Shown: positions 35,949 to 45,433, counted from the stretch's first letter. The stretch: DNA of 64,000 bases from Thalassobaculum sp965228445 (GCA_965228445.1 OZ245813.1:2604001-2668000); one strand, 5' to 3'. Notes: generated by a model from the sequence alone, not told the origin. Program-made: numbers and translations.

Positions 35949-36367
35949 AGACTCCTCCCCCATTGATTGCAGGAAGATAACCTAAAAGGATGCTACCAAG
36001 AACTGTAGAAACCTCCGCAGAACGGTATGAGCCAACGCACATAAGCCCCTTAGGATCGAGCAAAGACCCGATCACACCGAACTGCGGCAGCCTTCCAACT
36101 GATTTTGCGGTCGCAGACAAAGCCTTCACTGATTTTCCTCGATCTTTAGTTGCAAACCAAAAGTGATTTTCGGCAGAATTCTCGCGCAACGCTGAGCCAC
36201 TGTTGTCCCAAGGGCTAAGAGCTCCCCAGCGTGGATTGGTAATGTCGTTGCACTAGGCGGCCGGTGGCATCTCCGTTCCAAGTCCAGGCACTGAAGCCTC
36301 GTCGTTTGGATGGGAGCCCCGGCCGTCGGCCGTTTTGTATCGGCCAATCGCTATGGCGGAGACCCCC
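35949..36367. other. Non-coding left flank of the IS110 element
   Basis: The 419 bases between the GIY-YIG-like gene and the IS110 transposase have no convincing gene. In the IS110 family the non-coding end before the recombinase can encode a bridge RNA; about 36190-36367 is the region to examine. It includes CGGCCG repeats near 36320-36345 and a GCGGCC patch near 36257. The exact left boundary of the IS is not visible because IS110 elements lack clear terminal inverted repeats. Confidence 0.35.
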
Positions 36368-37339
36368 ATGTCGGACTCCACGTTCATTGGTATCGACGTC
36401 TCGAAAGCAGACTTGGAGGTCTGTGACTGGTTGTCCGGAGATCAGCAGACTTTTGGCAATAATAGCAGGGGCATAGACGATCTGCTCAAATGGCTAGCAC
36501 GTCGGCGAGTGAGCCTCGTTGCTCTTGAGCACACTGGGTGGGTTACCCGCAATCTGACTGACCGATTGCGGGATGCTGGTGTGCCGTCAGTTGTTCTAGA
36601 TGCCCAAAAGGTGCGGCAGTTCGCGACCGTCGTTGGGCGCAGGGCAAAGACTGATCGGCTTGATGCCAAACTTATTGCGCAGTTCGCGGCAACCCTCCGC
36701 CCCAATGTCTCATCGTTTGCATCTGAGGAGGAGCAAGATCTGCAAGACCTTGCGCGTCGCCACCGGCAACTGAGTGTCGTAGCGGCCGGGGAGAAGGGTA
36801 AACGAAAACATGGATATAGAGGCGAGACATTGGAGAGCATTGAGAGCCATCTGGTATGGCTCAAGATCGAGATCGCACGCCTCGAAAAAGCTATGGATGT
36901 GCGAATACAAGGGCGGCCGGACTGGCGGCTCAAGAACCAGATTATCCAGACAATGCCAGGGTGCGGACCTACCTTGGCTCGGACACTGATCACCGATTTG
37001 CCTGAATTGGGGCACATTGGACCAAAGCGCTTAGCTTCACTCGTCGGAATTGCCCCAATGCCACAGGATAGTGGGGCAAGCTCGAAGCGGAGGAGAATCC
37101 GAGGCGGTCGGCGCTGGGTGCGCCGCGTCATCTTCATGTGCTCTGTTGTGGGCACTCAATCCAATCCGGAGCTAAAGAGGTACTACCGACGACTGACAGC
37201 GGCAGGAAAGCCGCCGATGTCCGCGCGGGCAGCTACAATGCGGAAAATGCTCCTGATTCTGAATGCTATGGTCCGCGACGGCAGCCCTTGGGTAGATCGT
37301 GGAACGAAAGAAGGAACTGGTGATGCCGAGATTGCCTGA
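36368..37339 (+). CDS. IS110 family transposase
   Basis: This 323-residue DEDD recombinase has an N-terminal RuvC-like domain with FIGIDVSKADLEVCD (first Asp), LEHTGWVTRNLTDRLRDAG and GRRAKTDRLDAKLIAQFA (Asp pair). The C-terminal transposase_20 domain contains MPGCGPTLARTLITDLPELG and the serine region SARAATMRKMLLILNAMV. It appears complete and potentially active. GGAGA precedes the ATG at 36368; an in-frame ATG at 36353 is also possible. Its stop lies 20 bases from the 3' end of the second tniQ, on the other strand. Confidence 0.93.
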   Translation: MSDSTFIGIDVSKADLEVCDWLSGDQQTFGNNSRGIDDLLKWLARRRVSLVALEHTGWVTRNLTDRLRDAGVPSVVLDAQKVRQFATVVGRRAKTDRLDAKLIAQFAATLRPNVSSFASEEEQDLQDLARRHRQLSVVAAGEKGKRKHGYRGETLESIESHLVWLKIEIARLEKAMDVRIQGRPDWRLKNQIIQTMPGCGPTLARTLITDLPELGHIGPKRLASLVGIAPMPQDSGASSKRRRIRGGRRWVRRVIFMCSVVGTQSNPELKRYYRRLTAAGKPPMSARAATMRKMLLILNAMVRDGSPWVDRGTKEGTGDAEIA

Positions 37340-37358
37340 AGGTCGGATCGACATCGCT

Positions 37359-38399
37359 TCAAATATGCTGGATCTCGGAATGAGACCCTACCGGCACTGA
37401 ACAATGCCCCTGCGGTCCGAGTCCCTTCGCACGGTTGCTTCGATAGGCACGAAAGTGAATCTGATATGCGAGGCTGCCGCCCAAGTGTTCCAACAGTTCA
37501 TCCATTATCAGACGCTGAAGCGGTTCCGATGTTTGTCGATCCATGGACCATTTCGCCAACCGGTGCACCCCCTGAGGTCGCCAAAATGGTCGAGCCACCG
37601 GCTCTCGGAGTGCATCCAGATATTGGTGGAAGGAAACTGGCCAGTCACGGCACGCATCAACTCCGCGTTGGAGACAAAGGTGCATTTGTTCTCGGTACCG
37701 AGAGATCAGCTTGGGACCAAGATCCTGCGCGAAACCGCTTGCGTACCAACCTAGGCGCAGGATCAGTGATAAGAACTCACCGGTGCTGAGGTGCTCGATC
37801 GCCCCGCTTAGTCGCTCCCTTTCCATGAACCCAAAGCTCCGATAGACCTGCCGGACTCCGCCCAACACTTCGCCAGATTGATGTGAAGGCTTTGCTCCCC
37901 GGATATCGGCGCCGCAATTGCATTGAGTGATGCTGGAGTATCGCCAGACCAAAGGCCGATCGCAGTTGTGACACCGATCCACAAGACGAACTCCGTGGAT
38001 CGGGCACGCATTGATGGCTCGGAGATCCCACACCGCTCGATGGTAAGGCACCTCGATCAGGCACAATGGGCAGACCCATCGTCGATGTAACGACATCATG
38101 CCGCTGGCGATACTGTGACCGAGGAAATTCGCCTGATTGCCCAGACCGGAAGGCCAATATGTCATCCTGGCCAAGGCTTCTAGCGAAACCCCTGTGCCGG
38201 AAGCAAGCGGCGTTAGGTCGAACGCCCCAAAGGCAGTCGCCTCGATGGTCGAATGGGGGCTACCGAGTAGTTTCGCCAGAGCACCGGCGTTTCGAACGCA
38301 ATTGCGCTCCGCCAGGCGAACCAACAGGCCCGCTAACGATTCATCTGCATACGGTACTACTCGAAGCGGAAGTCGAGGAAACAGTCCGTTCGGATCCAT
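37359..38399 (-). CDS. tniQ: Second TniQ family protein
   Basis: This 346-residue protein has the same zinc layout as the first TniQ: C110/C113 (CPLCLIEVPYHR), C132/H135 (CPIHGVRL), C143/C146, C160/C162, with the N-terminal PYADESLAGLLVRLAERN. It is separated from tnsABC by 8 kb. The C-terminal end (SHSEIQHI) lies within 20 bases of the IS110 transposase stop and may be created by the IS insertion. It could offer an alternative target choice for the same element or be a leftover of another Tn7-like element. Confidence 0.85.
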   Translation of the reverse strand: MDPNGLFPRLPLRVVPYADESLAGLLVRLAERNCVRNAGALAKLLGSPHSTIEATAFGAFDLTPLASGTGVSLEALARMTYWPSGLGNQANFLGHSIASGMMSLHRRWVCPLCLIEVPYHRAVWDLRAINACPIHGVRLVDRCHNCDRPLVWRYSSITQCNCGADIRGAKPSHQSGEVLGGVRQVYRSFGFMERERLSGAIEHLSTGEFLSLILRLGWYASGFAQDLGPKLISRYREQMHLCLQRGVDACRDWPVSFHQYLDALREPVARPFWRPQGVHRLAKWSMDRQTSEPLQRLIMDELLEHLGGSLAYQIHFRAYRSNRAKGLGPQGHCSVPVGSHSEIQHI

Positions 38400-38845
38400 A
38401 GGGCGCCCCTCTCACTAGAGAGAGCGGCTGCCGAAGAGAGACTGCACTCACAGACCGCAGGAACAACAGCTGAAAGCAGCGTCCGGTTGTCGGCGGTGTG
38501 CCAGGTTGTCATTGCTCAGCCCTCGGCGCCAGGAAGAGCCGCGGTCTATCCGCGGCCAGCTAGATGCAGCAAGGCCTGGATACTATTCGGAGGGAATGCA
38601 TTCGGGCCATTAGCTCCTCCGCCAACTCGGCAAACACCCTAGGCTCTAATCCGAACACCTTCCCAGAATAGCGGCGAGCGACTGCACTGAGAAGCCTGAT
38701 CGAGGCAGACGAGGAACGGATTGCCGATCGTGGTTTCGACGTCACAGCACAACTGGAATTGTAGTATTAATTTCATTTATAGATTGTATAATAGTCTCAC
38801 ATCTTCGCTGTACTCCATGAGCCTCTACCCAGAGGAGATCAGGCC
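38400..38845. other. Intergenic stretch between second tniQ and nuclease gene
   Basis: The 446 bases hold no convincing gene; a 61-codon minus-strand frame (38560-38745) has no ribosome site. Toward the right end the DNA turns AT-rich, with a TATAAT at about 38785-38790 that could be the -10 of the nuclease gene. No good -35 is seen at the usual distance. Confidence 0.35.
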
Positions 38846-39802
38846 ATGATCAAGCTTCGAACCATCTGCTTTGCGGTCGCAATTGTCTCCGGGACGATAG
38901 CTCATGTCAGTGCAGAGCAGCTAACAATCGGCACGTGGAACCTTGAAGGCCCCGCGGGCTTGGATGGCAGGGACGCCAAGCTTCGACAGTTTGCCGATTT
39001 CGTCGCGGCCGCCGATGCGATCGTCATTCAGGAGACCCTTGGCAGCGGGCAGATGACCGAGTTCCTCGGCAAGGCACAACTCAACGGTTGGAGCTTCGCT
39101 GTGTCTGACTTCTCCAACGATGATCGAACAGATCCCTATCAAAAGCTCGAAGTGGCGGTGATATCGCCACACAGGATCTCAGCAGTCTCCGAAAGCGACC
39201 CCTACGACCGAGATGATTCCGATGCGGCGAAAGAGACCGACCGCGACGTGATCGTTCCCGCCTTCATTCCCGAAAGTCAGCGAGGAGGCCGAGGCTCGCG
39301 GGGATGGTTGTGGGTCGAGTTTGAGGAGCTCAAGCTTGTCGTCGCGGCCGTGCACCTGAAATCCTCACAGGGACGGGGCGGACGCGCAGACGAGGAAAAC
39401 AGCCACAAGCGAGAGGCCATTGCCGCAGCCTTGGCCCAGGCCATCGTCGATGATCAGAAGGCGAGGCCGGACTGGTCACACATCGTGGCAGGCGACTTCA
39501 ACGTAGCGCCGGGCGATATCGGCAAAGTGGGCGTTGCCCTCTCGCTCCAATGCAGCACGGATCCCTGCACCGGTTACGATCAGACTCACGCCATCTTTGG
39601 CGGCGGCATCACGCCCGGTTTGGCCATGCGAAACTTGGTTGAGGGTCTTTCTGCCAGCTATGCCAAGGGCAACTATGTCCAGAGCCCTATCGACAACATC
39701 TACGCCGCTGGGCCGATCTTCGATAGAACGACATTCCTGTCCGCGCGTCGAGGTGACACTTTCGGATCCGACCATTACGCGCTCATCGTCTCGGTCGAAT
39801 AG
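38846..39802 (+). CDS. Secreted endonuclease/exonuclease/phosphatase family protein
   Basis: This 318-residue protein carries an N-terminal signal peptide (MIKLRTICFAVAIVSGTIAHVSA), so it is exported. The mature part has the DNase I-like fold motifs: TIGTWNLEG (Asn), IVIQETLG (metal Glu), VAGDFNVAPGD (Asp/Asn) and the terminal GSDHYALIVS (Asp-His). It probably cleaves nucleic acid or a phosphoester in the periplasm or outside. AGGAGATCAGGCC precedes the ATG. It is monocistronic, followed by a convergent lipoprotein-like gene. Confidence 0.85.
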   Translation: MIKLRTICFAVAIVSGTIAHVSAEQLTIGTWNLEGPAGLDGRDAKLRQFADFVAAADAIVIQETLGSGQMTEFLGKAQLNGWSFAVSDFSNDDRTDPYQKLEVAVISPHRISAVSESDPYDRDDSDAAKETDRDVIVPAFIPESQRGGRGSRGWLWVEFEELKLVVAAVHLKSSQGRGGRADEENSHKREAIAAALAQAIVDDQKARPDWSHIVAGDFNVAPGDIGKVGVALSLQCSTDPCTGYDQTHAIFGGGITPGLAMRNLVEGLSASYAKGNYVQSPIDNIYAAGPIFDRTTFLSARRGDTFGSDHYALIVSVE

Positions 39803-39848
39803 GGTTTGGTCATCGTCGAGATGTTTTTTCGGCGCTCGGCTTGCGTGC

Positions 39849-40379
39849 TCACTTTCGTGGCCAAGTGAAGTCGGACTTCGGCTCTCCGTAGCACTGATAA
39901 GCTTGAGCAAATTGACCGCTCGACTTGTCCCTACAACGCCACGTCAAGTTACCGCTGCCATCGTAGAACTGGTCCCAGGCATGCCCATAGCTGTCGTTGG
40001 TGTAGCCGGAGTATGAGCTTGAGCCGCCACCGCCGCCGCCTGACTGAGCGGCTATTGCTACCGCTCCAACAGCCAAGATTCCGAGCATGATTCCGGCGGC
40101 GATCCTGTCGTCTTCTTGCCTAACCAGCTGCTCACATCGCAGGCTCGTCAGCTTACGGCGTTCGATCTGCTCGTCCAGGGCAGTCAGATACGAAGCCTCG
40201 GTTGCATCGCTTGGCGCGTAAGAAGCCAAGAGCTTGTCTCTATCTTTCACATAGTTACGGCAGACTTTCGTGTCGTCCATCGAGTAGCTGTTTGCCAGAA
40301 AGCTCTGCTGGTTTGCAGCACACCCATATGTCGCCATAGAAACTATTAGAGCCGTCGCAACCACACGACTTTTGCGCAT
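39849..40379 (-). CDS. Hypothetical lipoprotein-like membrane protein
   Basis: This 176-residue protein begins MRKSRVVATALIVSMATYGCAANQ, a signal peptide with a lipobox-like ATYGC, so lipidation at the Cys is likely. A second hydrophobic stretch (IAAGIMLGILAVGAVAIAAQ) lies near residues 95-114, followed by a GGGGGGSSSYSGYT linker and a C-terminal WRCRDKSSGQFAQAYQCYG segment with paired Cys. GGGGGAGAG sets the ATG at 40379. No family is recognised. Confidence 0.6.
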   Translation of the reverse strand: MRKSRVVATALIVSMATYGCAANQQSFLANSYSMDDTKVCRNYVKDRDKLLASYAPSDATEASYLTALDEQIERRKLTSLRCEQLVRQEDDRIAAGIMLGILAVGAVAIAAQSGGGGGGSSSYSGYTNDSYGHAWDQFYDGSGNLTWRCRDKSSGQFAQAYQCYGEPKSDFTWPRK

Positions 40380-40697
40380 TCTCTCCCCCAATGTCTCTTT
40401 CCCCATCGAGGAACGAGCATAGGGGGCTGCGCTACCCACTCAACCCCTGGGTTATTACGGACATGCCCTGTCAACCGAACTGAACTGGTGGAAGCGTTCC
40501 AGCCCATCATTGAGATCGCTTGACCGCGGCTACAATGTTCTCTATACGTTCTAAGCCATGAAAGCGAAACTCATCCCTTTCCGATACCGTACCAGCCATA
40601 CGCTGGGACAAGGTGGAGTCCGCTCCTCGATACGCTGATCGCGCAGAGCCTGTTCTCGCCGCCCTTAGATCGGACCGACGTCCGTAGGGAGATCAGC
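40380..40697. other. Divergent intergenic region
   Basis: This 318-base region lies between the minus-strand lipoprotein gene and the plus-strand TnsA-like gene. It presumably holds both promoters. I see no RNA gene or repeat; GGGAGATC just before 40698 is a plausible ribosome site. Confidence 0.35.
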
Positions 40698-41375
40698 ATG
40701 ACACATACTTCTGAACATTCCCCTGTTTGGCCTACCGATCCCATCGCGGACTCAGAAGCGCTTGCCTTACAGGAAGCCAGGGAAGCAGCCCGGCAATTCG
40801 AGTCTTTTCCTCTGCGAACGCTGCACTGCACCTCGCTTCCGGCCTTTAGAACAGAGTTAGCGCGCGACCTCGGGTGCCGGTTGGACCTCAACCCAAATGT
40901 CGATCATTGGGAATGCCTTCCCTGCGCGGTTCGGCTTACCGATGATGCCGGATCGACCAATCTGCGGGTACCCGACGTCAAGGTTGTTTGGACTGACGGT
41001 TCAACCGCGCTGCTGGATGCGATCGCATCGACAGACAGCGACGCCAGATCGTCGGAACCACTTCATGTCGAAACCTCGGTCGGACCGTATCTTCAAGTCC
41101 GGGAAGACCAGATCCGCTCTGAGCCCTATCTATCAAATGCGAAGGCCCTTCTCCGCTATGCCGGATATGAGGTCTCTCTCAGCGATCGCCTCCAGATCCT
41201 GAGCCTGCTCGAGGAAAGAGGGTCTCTTCGACTATCCGAATGTCTGTGTGACTACCGCGGCAAGATGGACCCGGTGGCCCTTGTGGCGGTCCTGGCGCTA
41301 CGACGCTTTATAGTCCTCGACATAGATGCTGCGCCGATCGGGCCTGAAACGATCATCAAGCGCGCCTTTCACTGA
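40698..41375 (+). CDS. TnsA-like protein with degraded nuclease motif
   Basis: This 225-residue protein resembles TnsA in layout. A PD-strand (LRVPDVKVVWTDGSTALLDAIA) corresponds to the PD...ExK region of TnsA nucleases, but the ExK is replaced by DAIA, so cleavage activity is doubtful. It is followed by IRSEPYLSNAKALLRYAGYEVS and a winged-helix-like SLLEERGSLRLSECL. It heads a three-gene set with a DUF6634-like protein and a Lon-like AAA+ ATPase. It may be a DNA-binding relic of TnsA recruited to another role. The relation is by pattern, not alignment. Confidence 0.5.
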   Translation: MTHTSEHSPVWPTDPIADSEALALQEAREAARQFESFPLRTLHCTSLPAFRTELARDLGCRLDLNPNVDHWECLPCAVRLTDDAGSTNLRVPDVKVVWTDGSTALLDAIASTDSDARSSEPLHVETSVGPYLQVREDQIRSEPYLSNAKALLRYAGYEVSLSDRLQILSLLEERGSLRLSECLCDYRGKMDPVALVAVLALRRFIVLDIDAAPIGPETIIKRAFH

Positions 41376-41437
41376 TTCCCTCATTTTAGGAACTAGACGC
41401 CGCGCGCCAAGCGTGCGGGAAACTGCGAGGCATAGCT

Positions 41438-41782
41438 ATGCTGCGGTCACGGAACTCTCGGTTCACCACCCTGAATCTCGACGCCACGATCCAGACACTG
41501 GAGGGGCTTCTCGCCGATCTCAAAAGAGCTCGGAACCGGGATTTCCCTACCCCCCAGGAGCTCGCAAGCGCCCCACTCATCGACGACTTCGTGCTTGGGC
41601 ATCGGGAGGTTCCCGTATTGGAAGGCACGGTCTATGGGCATCCGCTTCTCGGGAATACCTGGTGCCGAACTTCCGAACTTTGGCTTGTCGCGCCAGAGCT
41701 TGGATGGGTCAGGACGATCTCTCGCTTCTACCGTCTTGGCCGCGCCGCCGGTACCGATGGAGGAAGCGATGGCGTTCACTGA
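41438..41782 (+). CDS. DUF6634-like small protein
   Basis: This 114-residue protein has the pattern RNRDFPTPQELASAPLIDDF, then GHPLLGNTWCRTSELW and LGWVRTISRFYRLG, which I associate with the DUF6634 family of unknown function. It overlaps the start of the next gene by 14 bases and so is probably translationally coupled to the AAA+ ATPase. It has no membrane segment or signal. The family name is from memory of the RTS-LW...RT-SRFYRLG signature. Confidence 0.55.
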   Translation: MLRSRNSRFTTLNLDATIQTLEGLLADLKRARNRDFPTPQELASAPLIDDFVLGHREVPVLEGTVYGHPLLGNTWCRTSELWLVAPELGWVRTISRFYRLGRAAGTDGGSDGVH

Positions 41783-43319
41783 TCGGAAGAAGCCGGACCC
41801 CATTGCTCAGCGTTTCCTGGACAGGTGCTGGAGCGCGCACACTGGCGAGTATCTGCCCACTACTTTTGAGCTCTTGCTCGGGATGCCTTTCAAACTGGGG
41901 GACCTGGGCGAAGACATCGATGAATTCGTCGAGGATGCGCTGAGAGCGTGTCGTCGAGCTAAATTGCCAGCCAGCTTGTCGGCCGCACTCCGATCAGCCA
42001 AGTCTGCACCTAGTGTCGATACATGCAGCTTGGCAGCCTTAGCCTGTCGCGAACAGGCTCAGGGGGCAGCCAGTGAATGTGAAGAATGGGCACTAAGAAT
42101 GGATCTGTACGCGTGCGCGTTTGGATCGCCATCCAGCACCCTACAAATCGCGATGGAACTGGCGTCTCTCGCGATTGATCCCGAGTCACAGAGCCCATCG
42201 GTGGCCCCGGTATTTCTTGCTCGACTGCTCGGCTTGCTCGAGAGCCAGGAGGATTTCTGCAACAACCCGGAAGATCGAATGCGGCTGGCCACTCTGTACG
42301 GCATCGATGCTCTGCAAGCGTTGAATCCGACATTGATCAAATCGGCCGCCTCGGGCTCTTCGATCCTGACAGTCGAGCCTGGCACCAACCCTTTTCGACC
42401 AGACGGCGGAAGGGCAAAGAAACTGGACACCTCCGCCGCGGCCGCGGAAGAGCCTCAACCATCGGCTATCGTTTTCACGAGCATCGGAAACGACCACAAC
42501 AGTGAAGGCCTGAAAATCAGGGACTCTTGGAAACCGTTGATTGGCGCGACGTTGAGGCTGCCAATTGTGCCGGACCTGAACTTGGCAAGGTCAAACCTGA
42601 TCCAAGAGTTTCCCTACGCCGCCGCCCTCATTGACACTCTTCTAGGGAGCCTTTCGGCGAAGACCCACTTGCAAATCCGGCCGACCATCTTTGTTGGTGG
42701 TCCGGGTCTAGGAAAGAGCAGGTTTACCGAGCGATTGCTCCATCATCTTGGGATCCCGTCGATGACATTTCCCTGTGGTGGAGTGGCCGACTCATCGTTC
42801 GCTGGAACCTCGCGACAGTGGAACTCTGGACGTCCGGCATTGCCCGTCAGCTTTCTTCGTCAAACCGAATGCGCCGGTCCCGCCATCGTTCTCGATGAGA
42901 TCGAGAAAGCCGGGTTCTCTCAGCACAATGGGAGTGTATGGGACGCCCTCTTGGGGCTACTGGAGACGGAAACGGCGCGGCGGTGGTTCGATCCATATCT
43001 CGAGGCTCCGGTAGACCTCTCGTACATCTCCTGGCTCGCAACCGCCAACAGCATCGAAAGTCTTCCGTCTCCTCTTCGGGACCGTTTCAGGATCCTCAGC
43101 TTTCCCGAACCCACATTGCGGGATCTCGGTCCTATCAGCCTCGCGCTCGTGAGACAGCTGACTGAAGATCGCGGTCTTGATGAACGTTGGGGAATGCCGC
43201 TGTCTCAGGAGGAACTGGACTGCGTCTCGAGCTATTGGCAGGGTGGATCAATCCGAAAGCTCACTAAGCTCGTCGAAGCGGTTCTGGAGGTCCGAGAGCG
43301 TTTCACCGCGCGTCACTAG
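41769..43319 (+). CDS. Lon-like AAA+ ATPase
   Basis: This 516-residue protein has an unassigned 300-residue N-terminal region, then an AAA+ module: Walker A GGPGLGKS near 309-316, Walker B IVLDEIEKAG near 374, and the Lon-like sensor/arginine-finger stretch WLATANSIESLPSPLRDRFR. No Ser-Lys protease domain follows, so it is an ATPase only. GGAGGAAG at 41759-41766 points to the ATG at 41769. It is the last gene of the TnsA-like/DUF6634/AAA set and could act as a TnsC-like or remodelling factor. Confidence 0.8.
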   Translation: MAFTDRKKPDPIAQRFLDRCWSAHTGEYLPTTFELLLGMPFKLGDLGEDIDEFVEDALRACRRAKLPASLSAALRSAKSAPSVDTCSLAALACREQAQGAASECEEWALRMDLYACAFGSPSSTLQIAMELASLAIDPESQSPSVAPVFLARLLGLLESQEDFCNNPEDRMRLATLYGIDALQALNPTLIKSAASGSSILTVEPGTNPFRPDGGRAKKLDTSAAAAEEPQPSAIVFTSIGNDHNSEGLKIRDSWKPLIGATLRLPIVPDLNLARSNLIQEFPYAAALIDTLLGSLSAKTHLQIRPTIFVGGPGLGKSRFTERLLHHLGIPSMTFPCGGVADSSFAGTSRQWNSGRPALPVSFLRQTECAGPAIVLDEIEKAGFSQHNGSVWDALLGLLETETARRWFDPYLEAPVDLSYISWLATANSIESLPSPLRDRFRILSFPEPTLRDLGPISLALVRQLTEDRGLDERWGMPLSQEELDCVSSYWQGGSIRKLTKLVEAVLEVRERFTARH

Positions 43320-43437
43320 TGTCCTAAGCGACCTCCTCCAAGGGAGCCCGTGACAGGCAAGCGATCCAGCCCCGACGCTGATTAGGCGGCTTGGTGATTC
43401 ACTCCAGTTCGTGGACCAGATACAGCCAGGGTAGTCC

Positions 43438-44715
43438 ATGCAGACATTCAATTTCGGCCAACCCGCATTCGGCAACCGCCACCAAATTGCGCGCGAACAA
43501 CTATACGACCTGGTCTGGCAGACCCCTATGTCGCACCTGGCAAAACGCTTCGGCCTATCCGACGTCGGCCTGAAAAAGATATGCCGCAAGCACCACATCC
43601 CGACACCGCCGTTAGGCTACTGGGCTAAGCGAGCACATGGAAAGCGCGTGGATCAGCCGTCGCTACCAGCTACGACTGGGCCGCAAATGCTACTGCTGAC
43701 TGTCACGCCCTCGGCAGCCGCGCAGCCTCAAATACAGGCTGAGCAAGCAAGGGCTCTCGAACAGGCTGCAGAATTCCCTTCCATTCAAGTGCCCTCGGAA
43801 CGGCCGACGAAGCTGCACTGGGTCGCGTCCAGGACCTATCAGGCATTAAGGGCGGCGAAAGCGGATCAGCACGGCCTGAAGCAGGTCGGCGAACCCGGCG
43901 CGGTGGCTGTGGCAGTAGGGAGCGCCTCGGTTAACCGAGTGATTAGGATCATCGACGCCTTCGCCTTGGCAGCTGAGCGGCGCGGCTTCTCGGTTACAGA
44001 ACATCGAGAAGGTGTCCAGATCCTGGTCGAGGGCACGCCGATCCTGTGGCAAATCAAGGAAACCACGGATCGGAAGCCGCACGTGCCAACAAGAGAGGAA
44101 CTCCGATGGCAGGCGCGGTATGAGGCAGAACGGGCGCGTTACCCCAGCCTATATTCGTCTCGTGCTACCCAGACGGTCCATCAATCCTGGGATCATTTTC
44201 CGTCCGGCCGACTGACCATGACGCTACGGGATCCGTCGGCACTGCGATGGGAGCGCAAGGATCTCATTGGTCACTGGTGCGATCGCCGGAATAAGTCGCT
44301 CGAGGGCTATTTGGACCAGGCTATGGCCGCATTAACGACCGGTGCCATCGCGATCCGCCATCGCCAAGCTCAGGAAGCCGAGAAAGAGCGACAGCGCCTT
44401 GAAGAAATCGAACGCCAACGAATTGAGCGCGAACGGCGAGAGAAGGCCGAAAAGCGACGTGAGTTTCTGATAGGCAAGGCCGAAGAATACGACCGGTACC
44501 AAAAGCTGATGGCACTGGCTGAGTTCCTTGAGCGGGACGGCAAATCCGACCCAAACGGCAAAGGCACCCGGCTCCAAAAGGAGCTTTGGGAGATCATTGA
44601 GAGGATGAAGCAAGATCTCGATCTGGATGCGATGCGCGCAGAGGTCGACCTGCTCCAGCTTTATGCGCTTGAGCCTGCCACCAGCGAGGAATCTGGCGGC
44701 TGCCAACAGGACTGA
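43438..44715 (+). CDS. Hypothetical protein with N-terminal HTH-like motif
   Basis: This 425-residue protein has residues 18-63 (REQLYDLVWQTPMSHLAKRF, then GLSDVGLKKICRKHHIPTPP and LGYWAK) forming a helix-turn-helix-like segment recurrent in proteobacterial accessory proteins. The C-terminal third is a long Arg/Glu-rich coiled coil (AEKERQRLEEIERQRIERER). No catalytic motif is seen. It follows the AAA+ gene by 118 bases on the same strand. Role unknown. Confidence 0.6.
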   Translation: MQTFNFGQPAFGNRHQIAREQLYDLVWQTPMSHLAKRFGLSDVGLKKICRKHHIPTPPLGYWAKRAHGKRVDQPSLPATTGPQMLLLTVTPSAAAQPQIQAEQARALEQAAEFPSIQVPSERPTKLHWVASRTYQALRAAKADQHGLKQVGEPGAVAVAVGSASVNRVIRIIDAFALAAERRGFSVTEHREGVQILVEGTPILWQIKETTDRKPHVPTREELRWQARYEAERARYPSLYSSRATQTVHQSWDHFPSGRLTMTLRDPSALRWERKDLIGHWCDRRNKSLEGYLDQAMAALTTGAIAIRHRQAQEAEKERQRLEEIERQRIERERREKAEKRREFLIGKAEEYDRYQKLMALAEFLERDGKSDPNGKGTRLQKELWEIIERMKQDLDLDAMRAEVDLLQLYALEPATSEESGGCQQD

Positions 44716-44785
44716 CCAGCGCGAGCAACGGCTCCATCTCTCCCCGCAGTCTAATATGACCTTCGGTCAGTCTCTCGCCACAAGC

Positions 44786-45160
44786 CTATTCTTGGACGCT
44801 ACCACCCGTTCGAGCCGACATGAGATCTGCAATCCGTTGCGCATTTGATTGAGAGAACCGATATCCCAACCAACCAAGCCCAGGGTCGCGGAGAAGCATA
44901 TCGACTTGGCCGTCTGATTTGCGCTGTACCCACCAAGCTGGATCCTTCCGGCCAGCAACCACAGATCGATGATCCAACCTGTCGGCAACCTGATCCGACA
45001 TCTGGGCTCTTACATCGGCAAATTGGTGGATCATTTTCTCCAGTCCAGATGCGTCCATCACGGCGCGGCCGACTGGCTCTCCGTTCTGCAATAGTTCAAT
45101 GCAGACTTCGAGACGAGTTCCGTCGAGCGACAACCTGAAATTCATTCGGTCTATGGCCAT
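44786..45160 (-). CDS. Hypothetical protein
   Basis: This 124-residue soluble protein starts MAIDRMNFRLSLDGTRLEV. It contains the segment KMIHQFADVRAQMSDQVADR and ends with YRFSQSNAQRIADLMSARTG, a plausible alpha/beta fold. I do not recognise the family. It is convergent with the preceding HTH-like gene and stands alone. A 273-base AT-rich gap with no gene follows to its right. Confidence 0.5.
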   Translation of the reverse strand: MAIDRMNFRLSLDGTRLEVCIELLQNGEPVGRAVMDASGLEKMIHQFADVRAQMSDQVADRLDHRSVVAGRKDPAWWVQRKSDGQVDMLLRDPGLGWLGYRFSQSNAQRIADLMSARTGGSVQE

Positions 45161-45433
45161 TGCTTCACCTCCAAACAGTCGCGATCGCGTAGCCAGTCAA
45201 AGCATTATCGACGCGACAGCTGACATGCCATCGTCGCTTAAACCACTATGTTTCCTGGCAGATGACAGCCTGAAGCCGAGTTTGAAATTAACGGAGACAA
45301 GACACAATTCGATAAGCTGACGGCGGCAAAAAATTACAAAATCACCGCCTAGCTTTAGGTTTTTTAAAAAACGGGTGCGCGAACCAATTATACTTAAGCC
45401 TGATACCGTCCCATAAAATAAGAGAACGAGAAG

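Noticed and set aside
24022..38399. CRISPR-associated transposon
   Set aside because: tnsABC and tniQ are present, but no Cas12k, Cascade gene or CRISPR array is seen in the window, so targeting is presumably by TniQ alone or an unseen factor.
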